The notes beneath the pieces were generated by a model, which saw nothing but the letters and a program-made list of their open reading frames with translations, was not told the origin of the DNA and did no database searches. A stretch of DNA of 64,000 nt from Gonatopus flavifemur (lineage: Eukaryota; Arthropoda; Insecta; Hymenoptera; Dryinidae): contig JAFFJZ010000040.1 of assembly GCA_018340375.1 (NCBI GenBank), positions 1,054,001 to 1,118,000 of the forward strand, written 5' to 3'. Of this stretch, positions 25,773 through 36,051 are shown in pieces (within the stretch, counting starts at the first letter, position 1; each line of letters begins with the position of its first letter). Both the position numbers and the translations under genes were made by a program.

Positions 25773-25945
25773 GGTGGGGGGTCTTTTTGCCGAAAAAGTT
25801 TTTCGCCGAATAAACTTAATTCGACAATCGCTAGTCATTTCTAGAGATCACTACGAAATCTCCTAGTGATGTCTAGAGGTGACTATCGATCGTCAAATTA
25901 CAGTGTATTCGGCGAAAAACGTTTTCGGCAAAAAGACTCTCCACC
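25773..25945. mobile_element. 173-bp TIR element with 8-bp target duplication
   Basis: TATTTGAC borders both sides (25765-25772 and 25946-25953). The ends GGTGGGGGGTCTTTTTGCCG and CGGCAAAAAGACTCTCCACC are inverted repeats. GTTTTTCGCCGAATA inside pairs with TATTCGGCGAAAAAC. Probably a hAT-type MITE. Confidence 0.9.
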
Positions 25946-26007
25946 TATTTGACCCGGCTGAGAGGATCTTTATTGCGCGAATAGGACCTTCGCACACTAT
26001 CCCGGGC

Positions 26008-26100
26008 AAAGAGAGAAATAGGGAGAGAAAAAAAGAGAGAGAGAGAGAGAAAGAGAGAGAAAGAGAGGGTAAGAGAGAGAAAGAGAGAGAGAAAGAGAAC
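26008..26100 (+). repeat. GA-rich microsatellite
   Basis: A purine strand of GAGA and GAAAGA repeats. The Arg/Glu/Lys ORF over it and its antisense are artefacts. Confidence 0.85.
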
Positions 26101-26388
26101 AAGGGAGGACGCATGTTCGTTGGTATAAATGTCGATTTTTTCTTCTTTCTGTCAAATTGAAGGACAAAAAGTTGTTCTCTCGAAACCTGTAGTCTTGAGG
26201 AAAAATTTCCTAGGAACGAAAATGTCTTAGAATCGGTTGAGGCATACTCTCGAATTTCTTCAGGATTCTTTGAAACATTCTTGGAGAATTGGATTTCCCA
26301 AATTTTGCAAAGGATTGTGCCTAAAAGTTCTGAAAGAATTTGAAAGTGTTCCTTGACTAATTCCAAGACATTTTTGTCCCGAACAATT

Positions 26389-27290
26389 GAGAAGTTTTTT
26401 TGAAAAAGGCGACAGGCGCTCGAACAGCGGGAGAAGTATCGTCCAAGTCGTAACGTCACACGTCAAAATCAAAAGTTGGAATTTCGAAAGATTAAAAATA
26501 CTGGGCGACAGGTCTCGAAAAATCAATATAAGTGTCACTCCACGATTTTTTCTTTTAATCAACAGTTTTCGAGTTAAAACATAGAAACTACAAATAACTC
26601 GGTGATTTTTCGATGTATCAAAATGAAACTTGCAGATGCTGATTCGTAAAGCTGACATTTCATGGGGCGTCGAGCGGCAGCGTCAACATTAGAAGAAAAA
26701 AGAGAACCGATCGGACCTCCCTTTTCTTCCAATGTTGACGCTGCCGCTCGACGCCCCATGAAATGTCAGCTTCAGACTTCCCTGATGACGGAAGTGTTTA
26801 AGAAATTTGCAAAAATGAATAACAAATTAGTGAGTTTGTGATCCAAAGAGAAAAGCATGCTTTTCAAGCTTCGCGGTAAAGAAGTGGTGGGGGAAATGTG
26901 AGGTAAAAAAAACTTTCAGCGACAAAGTTGTTCACTAATGTATGAAAACATTTTTTGGAAAGTTTCAGATCGATTAAACTGATAGTTAGGAAAATAAACC
27001 GATCTGTTTATGAGCGCACAACGTGAATGTCCCATGATTTCACGTCGTTCGTCGACTGAATATTAAGATCCGCGGGAAAGATCGTATTCGCTCGATTTCT
27101 CAACGTAGTTTCATGTTTTTTCGGCCAGAAAATTTGAATATTGGATCATTTTTGCAAAATCGATTCTTTATGGTAAACAATTCAATTGTTTGAGACATTT
27201 TCACAGACCAAGTACTAGTATTAGGGGAAAATTGTTCGGACAAAAAAAGTTTCTCATTTTCGAAGAATGAATTATGGACTGACCTTTTTG
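26389..27290 (+). repeat. Diverged Sola-like terminal repeat (relic, likely 3' end of copy C)
   Basis: Long stretches align with the left TIR of copy A: GGCGCTCGAACA against GAGCGCTCGAACA; CGTCCAAGTCGTAACGTCAC; CAAAATCAAAAGTTGGAATT; ACAAAGTTGTTC; GTTTCAGATCGATT; GAAAGATCGTATTCGCTCGA. It starts GAG after AATT. Its position and orientation suit the 3' end of the minus-strand copy at 29541-32132. A perfect palindrome has been added at 26649-26772. Confidence 0.7.
26649..26772. repeat. Perfect 42-bp arm palindrome inside the Sola-like terminal repeat
   Basis: The arm from AAGCTGACATTTCATGGGGC to ...GTCAACATT (26649-26690) is repeated exactly in reverse complement at 26731-26772 around a 40-base spacer that also pairs partly. 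GC content is higher than the surroundings. Transcribed, it would give a stable hairpin. Confidence 0.85.
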
Positions 27291-27600
27291 TCAGTGGCTC
27301 AATTATTTATTCAAATGATTTATCATAATGATTTATAGGCAGAGTATTGATTTGAGAGATGAATCACTCGAAGAAAGTATGGTATTCATTCCATACCAAA
27401 TGAATTTTGTATGCACAATTTTTGGCTATTCATTTGGATGGATTGTTGATATCAATTATATACATAAACAATCAAGATGATAACAAAAACGGTTCATACA
27501 AAATATTCATTGGACGAGTACGAATTTTTTCCGTCTGAAAAACATGGAACCCTCCGTTGAATTTTGAAACATTTTATTATGTATTTTCTTCTGCTTATAT

Positions 27601-28956
27601 GTATGTATGTATTTATTTATTTGTTCTCTGCCGGCGCCTGCTTACCCAATCTTGCAAGTGCCGCATCTCCTTATCGCCTCTTACTCCTCCTTCTACAAAT
27701 CAACATCCCTTCACAAAAGAAACAAAATACTGAAACCATTCAAAAAAAGAACAAGAAAAATCATCTCCTTGGTAATCTACAGCCAAAATGTAAAACCCAT
27801 AAAGAGACATAAGAAACAAAAAAAGAAAACATAATCCAATTCTTCATTCCAACACAGGCCACCAGCACAAAACCAACTAATTCCACCTTGTCCTTCTCCC
27901 CTTCTTTTACTCCCTCCTGCCATCTTCATTCACTTCCCTACCCTCTCTCGTTCCATTCTTTCTCCCACTTGCTCCCTCTTCTCTCCAGCTCCCTTCTTCC
28001 TCCTCTTCTTTCCTCTCTCATCAAGTCCGGGTCCACATATATTCCTAACCGCCTCAGCGCGTTCTTCCTCTCCCCCACCTCCTCTGCTGTCTCCTCGTTC
28101 TCGAACCTCATCCATATATCTTTTCCCTCCACTCCAATTTTCTTTACTGACTCCACTCTCAGTTTCATGCTCATTTTCTCTTCCATCTTCTCTAACAACT
28201 CTCCGCTATCCTTCATTTCTCTTACTCCCCATCCTCTCACTATTACGTTCCTCTTCCGCCATCTTCTGTCCCTCTCCTTCCATTCCTCGAACTTCTTCTC
28301 TCGCTCTCTCTCTCCTTCTGCCTCTTCTCCCTCCTTTTTCCTCTCCTCCTCCTGCTCCTCTGCTTCTTTCCCGCAGCTCCTCCCTGCTTCCGGTAGATTG
28401 TCCTCTACCTTCCGCCCCATTCTCCTCCCCTACCGACTCTCCTTTTCCCTTCTCTCTCCACTCCTCTCTTTCCTCTTCATACCCTTTCTTTGTTACCTCT
28501 GAAGGTACGCTCTCCCTAGGTGGCAGCACTTCTTCTTCTATCGTTCTCTCTCTGTCTTCCTTTAACTCACTCAATCTTCTTTGTATTGCTTCACCTAACT
28601 TTCCCAAATACATTATTTCTCTCTTTCTACATTCCTCTTCCATCTTCTTCTCCCATTTTTCGGCTTTTTGCCTCATTCTCCTCTCTACCTCCTCTTCCAC
28701 CGACCTCATTATCACCTCTCTCTCCATCTCACGTCCACGTGCTTCACTAATTGTCTTCAAATTTCACTCCCACCTCCTGCCTCTCCTTTGGCTCTCCTCC
28801 ACTCAATTCCACCCAACAAACACTATTGCTCACTTCCTCTTCCACTTCGCACACTTTTGTCTACCGACACTCCTTACTTTCCTTCTTTTCTTTACTTAGA
28901 ACTCTCCGCCATGCACTGCCCGTCATACCCTCACCACCATCTTAACGGAAGTCTTC
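27601..28956 (-). mobile_element. Non-LTR retroposon with ORF1 but no ORF2, 15-bp target duplication
   Basis: TTCTTCTGCTTATAT stands at both 27586-27600 and 28957-28971. On the minus strand the unit ends in GCCGGCAGAGAACAAATAAA and then ATAAATACATACATACATA, a simple-repeat 3' tail. It encodes an ORF1-type protein and goes straight to the 3' tail. So a 1.36-kb, internally deleted LINE was copied in as a whole, probably using another element's reverse transcriptase. Confidence 0.85.
27938..28760 (-). pseudogene. LINE ORF1 (coiled-coil, RNA-binding type), frameshifted
   Basis: Two overlapping minus-strand frames (28760 to 28206, and 28420 to 27938) make up one protein with a shift near 28400-28430. 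The first part is Glu/Arg/Lys-rich and strongly helical (EREVIMRSVEEEVERRMRQK), typical of a coiled coil. The second contains RRWRKRNVIVRGWG, then VESVKKIGVEGKDIWMRFEN and GIYVDPDLMREER. This is the RRM-plus-C-terminal pattern of L1-like ORF1 proteins found in many insect LINEs. Such proteins bind element RNA. No ATG is evident at the 5' end. The long plus-strand Ser/Pro/Phe ORF over the same bases is its antisense shadow. Confidence 0.75.
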
Positions 28957-29171
28957 TTCTTCTGCTTATATTCATCCACAACAACACTATGAATCGATAA
29001 CGTATTATAATGTTTATAAAAAAATTTTCTGAACGTTTTCTGAATTCCTTCAAGCTAGAATAAGCCAGACATCATAAGGTCTTCGCAACGTTTGAAGATC
29101 CTTAGGTTGATTATTGAACAGAATTATTGATCAACTCAAAGGCACTCAAGAACCAAAAGAAGCGAGTCAAC

Positions 29172-29481
29172 TTTTGCGCCAACTTTTTTCATAAATTATG
29201 CATTCAATGAAAATTTTTAGTGAATAATGATGAGATCCATGACTAGGATTAGACTTTAAATATAAGCTCCAGTCTTCTACTGATTTTTTGGCGAGTATAA
29301 GAGAATTTCGGAAGTAATAACCCCCAGCTGTCGAAAATTTTCTGTAATTTCATTTCCCAATATCTGCACCCTGGAAGGAACCTATGTTTGTATTCAAAGT
29401 CCAATCTCAGGTATGTACTCAATTATTATCAATTCTAAATAAAAATTTCTCAAGTAATTCATGAAAAAAGTTGGCGCAAAA
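29172..29481. mobile_element. 310-bp MITE-like unit with inverted ends
   Basis: TTTTGCGCCAACTTTTTTCA at the left is matched exactly by TGAAAAAAGTTGGCGCAAAA at the right, and similarity continues inward (ATAAATTA against TAATTCAT). The flanks show no clear duplication. It lies just downstream of the copy C coding end. Confidence 0.65.
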
Positions 29482-30238
29482 TTTTATCCGCTTCTCTCGA
29501 TGCTCGAGTACACTTGGATGGAAACAAAGAAATCATTGAACTATCTGTTCTTCAGAAGAACATCCTTCAGATACGATTTGGAGAATTCCTGTCCATTCGG
29601 TGACAAATATTTGAATAAGCATTCCAAATCTTCCTCTTTTTCTGCCATTATCCCCACAGTGGTCGTAAGGGGCGCGTTCTGTAAGTCTTTGAAATCTACA
29701 TTTCTCTCAACATGAATATTCTCTACATTTCCCTCAATATATTTGGATTGCGCTTGAATTGTTCCGTTGGGGTGGTAAGATAATTTTACAGCGTCACTAA
29801 CGCGGAAATTGGTTTCCCTCGAATTCTAGACCAAATTCTTCATTACCACTTCGAAATATAATATCTGGTAATCCTGTTTTTCAATTATAATGAACCGATC
29901 AGATCGAGCAGACTTAATTAGTTCTATATATTCTCTTCCAGTTTCTATCGATTGTTTCATTTTTTTCTCCTCCTCGTGCAATCCAAAATTACCGTCACAC
30001 TGACAGTAGGAATGACCTCGGACTGGACATGAATTTCGATTCCGACTTGCAAATACGATGATAAAATGGTAAAAAATGCAACCATAATATAATTTTTGTT
30101 CCGTCCACAACAAGAATCCGAGAATTGATGAATCTTATTGCAACAATCGAGCTTTGATTCCTCTTCAATCGCATGGAGTACCAAATTGGAAACGGTATTT
30201 GCACCTTTTTTGAAATAACCCTCTATGGGGGGAACATA

Positions 30239-31529
30239 CGAGGGTGGATTGATAAGTTTCCGGCCTGACCAAGAGATGGCGCCACTAGGCCTACCTTGAG
30301 GTGGCGTTCTATAGTACCATCCTTAGATAGCTTGTAGCTATAGTTTCAGTCCGATCGCCATGTTAGTTTAGTTTTGAGAGCACGATGACCAAGACGCCTC
30401 TGTGTTTTTCGTAAAAATGGAAAAGCTGGAAAATCGTGCTGTCATCAAATACTTTTATTTGAAGGGGTTAACGCCGAAGGAAATTAAAGAAGAGATGGAC
30501 TCAACACTGGGGACATCCTCCCCATCATATTCAACCGTTAAGCAGAGGGTTCCCGAGTTTAAAAAGGGTCGTGTGAGCACCTCTGATGAGCCTCGCTCAG
30601 GACGCCCCATTGAGGTCACAACTCCAGATATGATCGAAAAAATCCATCAAATAGTGCTGAAAGATCGCAGATTAAAAGTTCGTGAGATAGCTGAGACCTG
30701 TAAGATGTCATATGAACGTGTACAAAATATTTTGCACCAACATTTGTATATGGAAAAGCTCTGTGCAAGATGGGTGCCGCGTTTGCTAACAGTCGACCAA
30801 AAATTGATTCGAAAGAACATTTCTACCGCCAATTTGGCGTGGTATAAGCGTAATCCAAGCGAATTTTTGCGTCGATTCGTAACCGTTGACGAAACTTGGG
30901 TCCACCACTACACTCCTGAAACCAAAGAACAGTCTAAACAGTGGATTGGACCAGGGGAACCAACTCCAAAGAAGGCAAAAACAATTTTTTCGGCGAACAA
31001 GCTTATGGCTACTGTTTTTCGGGATGCAAGAGGTATTATATACATTGATTACCTTGAAAAGGGTGGAACTATCACTGGTCAATACTACGCAGACTTATTG
31101 CAACGTTTGAGCCACGAAGTGAGAATTAAACGACCTCATCTGGCGAAGAAAAAAATCTTGTTTCATCACGATAACGCACCAGCGCACACGTCAATCGTTG
31201 CGATGGCTAAAATCAACGATCTGAAGTTTGAATTAATGCCGCACCCTCCCTACTCTCCAGACCTAGCCCCGAGTGACTATTATCTGTTTCCTAACTTCAA
31301 AAAATGGCTTGGCGGTAAGAGATTTGCGGACAATGAAGAAGTAATCGAAGCTGTAAATGGGTATTTTGAGGAGCTTGACGAATCAGTCTATAGAGATGGC
31401 ATTACTAGACTAGAACACCGCTATGAGAAATGTATCAGCCTTGGAGGAGATTATGTTGAGAAATAAAAAAAAAATTCTTAAAAACGTTGTTTTTCTTGGT
31501 CAGGCCGGAAACTTATCAATCCACCCTCG
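30239..31529 (+). mobile_element. Full-length irritans-type mariner (copy 1), TA target duplication
   Basis: The ends CGAGGGTGGATTGATAAGTT and the exact reverse complement at the right are bordered by TA at 30237-30238 and 31530-31531. Length is 1291 bp, normal for mariner. It carries one uninterrupted transposase gene and sits inside Sola-like copy C, so it is younger than that copy. Confidence 0.95.
30417..31466 (+). CDS. Mariner transposase, intact, 349 residues
   Basis: This enzyme cuts and pastes the element at TA sites in the nucleus. The start chosen is the ATG at 30417, because the upstream GTG at 30402 is not a eukaryotic start. Residues 1-110 form the paired helix-turn-helix DNA-binding region, with SGRPIEVTTPDMIEKIHQIV between the two units. 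The linker has the conserved WVPRLLT (mariner WVPHEL position). The catalytic triad is D158 (VTVDETWVHHY), D252 (FHHDNAPAH) and D287 (YSPDLAPSDYYLF). Spacing of 34 between the last two gives the DD34D signature. Sequence resembles the irritans subfamily (KLCARWVP, PHPPYSPDLAPSD). No stop or frameshift was seen, so it may still be functional; this is not proven. A second, broken copy lies at 57499-59777. Confidence 0.95.
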   Translation: MEKLENRAVIKYFYLKGLTPKEIKEEMDSTLGTSSPSYSTVKQRVPEFKKGRVSTSDEPRSGRPIEVTTPDMIEKIHQIVLKDRRLKVREIAETCKMSYERVQNILHQHLYMEKLCARWVPRLLTVDQKLIRKNISTANLAWYKRNPSEFLRRFVTVDETWVHHYTPETKEQSKQWIGPGEPTPKKAKTIFSANKLMATVFRDARGIIYIDYLEKGGTITGQYYADLLQRLSHEVRIKRPHLAKKKILFHHDNAPAHTSIVAMAKINDLKFELMPHPPYSPDLAPSDYYLFPNFKKWLGGKRFADNEEVIEAVNGYFEELDESVYRDGITRLEHRYEKCISLGGDYVEK

Positions 31530-32132
31530 TATAACTTCGGTCTCGAATGTTTTCGCAATTGAATTTACAATTTCAATTATGTACATTGAAAATATGGAAC
31601 TATATTAATCGACGATAGAATTGCTCTGAAACTGCGATTTTAGGCGAAGGCAAATTTTGACCAAAGTCAAATTCACAGCAGAGCGTTCCTTTGTTTTGAA
31701 TCATTGAATGTTTTGAATTCTCATAATTCTCAACGTCTATTTTGTGATTCAAGTACTCTGCACTGTGTTCAATATGTTTTTCGTTTTCGAAACAAAAATT
31801 GCAAATATCAGTCTCAGGTAAACTGAACGTGAAGTTCAGATATTATTTTCAAAATACTTGTAATATGTGTAGAAGTAAATCGGTGGATCGATGATTCCAG
31901 TTATGGAAGAATAATAATCACAAAACCCGCCATATAACCGGGTAACATTCAATTCAGGGTTCTCAAGATATTCGAGTCGAGTTTTTTCCAATGAATAATG
32001 CGACTCTGAGTGGGGTGAGCTCTCACAATGAATTGGAACTGAGGATTTCCCATTTTGGGTAACTTTAACCTTTTCCGACACCTTGTCCATATATGGGACG
32101 ATATTTTCCAACGCGCTTAAAGATATCTTCAA

Positions 32133-32601
32133 AATCGATTAGCTCACTGAGCATCATTTTTACTTTTTTGCGGAGGTATTGACTACCATTTCATCAGGTT
32201 TTGAAATTCTTACAAGTGACTAGTATAAGTTTAAAAATTTTCCAAAATGTCATTTCATCAACGATTTTTAATTATCTCATTTCGCTCCTGATATTCACGG
32301 ATATAATTCACCATATTCTATTATAAATGATGTTACATTTTTTTTCACATCAACATGATCTTTCAAAATGATATGGTGCAATAGTTTCGTGAAAAATATT
32401 CCTGAAAAGTAATTTTTATACTTTCAAGAATCGTCCCATACATGTGACATTATGACTTTACGAATAAGTTAATTTCCTTAGCCAATCAACAAGGACGCCT
32501 GAATGTATATTCCTCACGTTTGGTTATCGTCATTTGTTTTTCAATTTCCGCTGCTTGCTCATTGAAGTTTGGTTATCGTGAGGTGGATAAATCAATCCAA
32601 A
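32133..32601. other. AT-rich flank, nothing recognised
   Basis: It lies between Sola-like copy C and the piggyBac-like gene. The words TTTGGTTATCGT (32519 and 32568) are repeated, which may mark the piggyBac promoter or end. Confidence 0.35.
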
Positions 32602-34974
32602 ATGCCCAGGACAAGGAGTGGCAAACATACATTCAAAGATGCATTATTGGAAATGATTGATGATGGTAATACTTCAGAAATTGAAGGTCTGATGGATAAG
32701 AGTAACGATGAATATTCTCATGAAACTGAAGAAGTCGTAGGTAAGGACAGGATTATTGGTTAGTTTTTGTTTTTTCTCATTTGAGTCTCATTTTGTGCAT
32801 AGTTTTCTCATTTCAATTCATATGAAGCCTGAAGAAGACCGCTTTGTTTTTTTTCTCCTTTTTGTTATTCAATATTCAATTCATATTGTCATCGCCCAAG
32901 CAACATGAGAGGTTAGAAATGCTAAGAACGTGTTTGGAAAACCCTACGAACATGCGTAGAACCTCCAAATGAGACTGTTTCGAATAATTATGTGCTGGGC
33001 GCCTTCATAGAATATCTTGACGAATTAATCCAAAGTAGTCTTATTTGCATATTCCCTTCCCATTCATAGGCCAACCCTAGCATATTTGAGAAGTTCTTGT
33101 GCTACTTGGGCACTATGGTCATGATCATGGATGACAAGATAATCGGAAGCTAGAGTAATTCTTTCTTTGCTTGATTGAAAATAATCGCTTTCAAAAAAAT
33201 TATCAAATGAAATACATATATATTGTACACACATGGCATACAATATATGTCATCATAGATTCATCATGTACAATATACATATATTATATGTTAGTTCCAT
33301 TCATTATAGAAAATTGTGATTTGGATGAGGACGAGAACAGCGATAACAATATCGGTAAAAATGAATGTGAATTTGAAATCCGTAAAAGTGGTATCAATGC
33401 AATACATGAAGTAGTCTCTCACAGCTCTAAAACCGACTTGAATATTCAACGGGAATTTGTTCAAGAGCAAAATTTGACTCGAAAAAATGAAATTCTTCGG
33501 ATGGCTCGTACATTACACCTCCTTGGGCACTTCTTCAATCAACCAAATGGGATATTACCAATCTGAAGAATCCAATTGAATATTTTGGAGAGTATATTAC
33601 CGATGAGCTGCTCGATTCAATTGTGAATGCAACAAATTTGTATACTGTACAAAAAAATATCCGTTTCACACCAGTAACGATCGATGAACTGGAAACTTTC
33701 ATTGAAATAACAATAATGATGGGGAACTGTTCTTATCACAGGGTCCGACTTTATTGGGAACCTCGCTTTTCTATACCAATCATCTGCAAAAGTAATCGGT
33801 TCTTTGAACTGCGACAGAATATACATCTCGTCGATAATGATGCTGAAGATCCTAATAATACTGACCGATTTTGGAAAGTTCGACCACTGTCCACTTCTAT
33901 TTCATCTCGCTGTCAAGAAGTGGAAATTGGGGAACATCTTTGTATTGATGAACAAATGATTCCATTCAAAGGCGGACTGGATGTGAGACAGTATAAAAAA
34001 AATGAACCTACCAAATGAGGTATAAAAATATTTGCTTTGTGTAGCACTGATGGGCTTATGTACGATTTTCTAATATATCAAGGTGCCACTACTGAAATTT
34101 TTCCAGTTGACAAACAGTTTGGATTGGGTGCGAGTGTGCTCATGCAGCTTTCGGAGCGTATCGATAAACCTCATTGTCACCTTTTCTTTGATAACTATTT
34201 TTCAACATACCATTTCTTCCAATATTTACAGAGTAAAAAAATTTGTGCTCCAGGAACAATCAGAAACAATCGGTTCAGTAAGCCTCCATTCACCACAGAT
34301 AAAATGATGAAGAAAATCAAAACGCGTGGTTATTGAAGTAATCAATCAAGATGGGTTTAATATTCTCACCAAATGGTATGATTCTTCTCTAGCAACTATG
34401 GGATCCAATTATCAGGGTTCTGGCACTCCTGACTCATTCCAGCGTTGGGATAAGAAGAACAAGAGATAAATTAACGTGCCAAGACCTGAAGTCATACGAA
34501 ATTATAACGAGAATATGGGAGGAGTGGATAAATCAGACTTCTTGGTATCAATTTATCGATCCTCCATAAGAACTCGCGAATGGACGGTGAGAATGATTAG
34601 CCCTGGCATTGATATGGCAGTTGTCAATTCGTGGTTAGAATATAAACCAGATGCATCGCTCATGAATATACCGAACAAGGGAGTTCTTGACCTTATACAT
34701 TGTCGTCAATATTTGGCGGAAAGCTTGATTTCAGCCAGGAAAAATATTCAAAGAAAAGAGGACGCCTATCAAGTGAATCCCCAGCACCTGTAATCCCTCG
34801 TAAACGTATCGCACAGATCAAACCCATTGAAGATGTTCGTTTTGATAATATAAATCATTTCCCTGAATTTGTTGATTCTAAAATTAATTCTCGATGTAAA
34901 AATCCAGGATGCTCAAAGAAAACATTTATCAGATGCATGAAATGTAGAATCTATCTGTGTTGTGGGAGGAATTA
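32602..34974 (+). pseudogene. piggyBac-like transposase gene, broken
   Basis: Exon 1 is 32602-32740 (MPRTRSGKH start, acidic). An intron at 32741-33309 joins G plus AA in phase (VVENCDLDEDENS). Exon 2 has the DDE_Tnp_1_7 type core: ITNLKNPIEYFGEY, IDELETFIEITIMMG, SNRFFELRQNIHL, then CIDEQMIPFKGGL (first Asp), HLFFDNYFSTYHFF (second Asp) and NENMGGVDKSDF (third Asp). The end has a Cys-rich finger (CKNPGCSKK, CMKCRIYLCC), as in piggyBac. These enzymes excise precisely at TTAA. Lesions: a frameshift near 33510-33530; TGA at 34016-34018 where Trp is expected (KPHKW position); a shift near 34335; TAA at 34467-34469; and a shift near 34750. No TTAA-flanked ends were identified. Confidence 0.85.
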
Positions 34975-35142
34975 GAATTGCTTCTCACAATTCCATACAC
35001 GAAATTGAGTTCGACCCCTGCCTTCGTACGGTGAAGACGTATATCTGCGGTGCTCCGCTTGCTGTGAATATATTAACACATAAGCTTGATACTCGCGAGT
35101 GAAGTAAAGAGTTTTTGGTTTACCGGCCCATAAATCTTGAAC

Positions 35143-36024
35143 ATGACTACAAACGAAGACTTGGAAAAAATATTGGTCGACCTACAAGCAGACGTTAAAA
35201 TCACTGAAGAAAAAACGGAAACAATTAAGACCACAACGAATACATTGAGTCAAAGTTTCTCTGATTATCAAAAAAGGTGCTATAATCTAGAAACAAGATG
35301 CACACTGCTAGAAACACAAATCTCTTCTTTGAACAATGAGATCGAACGTCTGAAAATAAAGGAGGAAGCGAAGAATATTATAATCCATAACTTAACCGAC
35401 TCTCCTGAGACTAATCAAGATCTGATGTCAACCGTCCTTGACACTTCTCATGAAGCCGAGATGAACATAACAGAGCATAACATTGATAATGTGTATCGAC
35501 TTGGTAGGAATGAAGGCACGAGACCGATCCTCGTTCAGCTAACCCACACACACTTGAAATCTGGAATATTCAAAAACATACAATCTATGCGTAAACTCGG
35601 GCTATCTATATCCAACGATCTCACCATACAACAACGAGCGACTCGCGAAACATTGCGTAAATATCAAGAAGAGTTGAAACTATATGGAAGGCTCTCTACT
35701 CTGAAAGGAAACAAACTCTATATTGATAAGATTGCCTACGGAATCGATTCTGTACAAACTTCAATTCATGATCTGAAACACGCGAACAAACCATACTTGC
35801 AGCCTGAAGATAGTGGGGATAGTGATAATAGCGGGGGATCACTCGTTTCCAATGCTTCGTCGTTGAATCGTAAGAGAGGGAGGCCGAAAGGCTCTACTAT
35901 ATTGAGACTACGGAAGATGGAGGAAGCAAATAGAGACACACCGAAGACAGACAGCATGCTCGATACTTTTCTGGAAAATGAAAACACCTCTAGCACAGAC
36001 GTACGTAGTCTCAACAATGAATAG
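35143..36024 (+). CDS. LINE ORF1 protein, 293 residues
   Basis: ATG at 35143, stop TAG at 36022-36024, uninterrupted. Residues about 20-80 form a coiled coil (KTETIKTTTNTLSQSF, then LETRCTLLETQISSLNNEIE). An RRM-like region follows (AKNIIIHNLTDSPE, then VYRLGRNEGTRPILVQL). A C-terminal L1-ORF1-like region contains MRKLGLSISNDLTIQQR. The tail holds an AT-hook-like KRGRPKGST near residue 250. ORF1 proteins of this type bind LINE RNA and form particles. ORF2 follows directly downstream, so the two belong to one element. Confidence 0.85.
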   Translation: MTTNEDLEKILVDLQADVKITEEKTETIKTTTNTLSQSFSDYQKRCYNLETRCTLLETQISSLNNEIERLKIKEEAKNIIIHNLTDSPETNQDLMSTVLDTSHEAEMNITEHNIDNVYRLGRNEGTRPILVQLTHTHLKSGIFKNIQSMRKLGLSISNDLTIQQRATRETLRKYQEELKLYGRLSTLKGNKLYIDKIAYGIDSVQTSIHDLKHANKPYLQPEDSGDSDNSGGSLVSNASSLNRKRGRPKGSTILRLRKMEEANRDTPKTDSMLDTFLENENTSSTDVRSLNNE

Positions 36025-36051
36025 CATTATATATGCGGAAACAATGAATAG

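Larger units (their letters stand above)
29541..32132 (-). pseudogene. Sola-like transposase copy C, minus strand, split by a mariner
   Basis: From 32132 downward: SESHYSLEKTRLEYLENPEL, then FDFGQNLPSPKIAVSEQFYR, then the mariner at 30239-31529. After it come SDSCCGRNKNYIMV-like sequence, PVRGHSYCQCDGNFGLHEEE, and a C-terminal part (NFRVSDAVKLSYHPNG to YLKDVLLKN) ending at a TAG at 29541-29543. All blocks of copies A and B are present in order. Lesions include a frameshift between the GRNKN and GHSYC blocks, a TAG near 29828, a TAG after FYRRLI, and changes in the GGQNKN motif (CGRNKN). Copy A is its closest relative by the FDFGQNLP and FYRRLI blocks. The region upstream (32133-32601) shows no recognisable 5' terminal repeat. 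Confidence 0.8.

Noticed and set aside
25879..26160. Arg/Glu/Lys-rich ORF and its Ser/Leu/Phe antisense
   Set aside because: They come from translating the GA microsatellite and a MITE arm.
27888..28502. 204-codon Ser/Pro/Phe-rich plus-strand ORF
   Set aside because: It is the exact antisense of the minus-strand LINE ORF1, whose domain order is recognisable; the plus frame has only low-complexity text.
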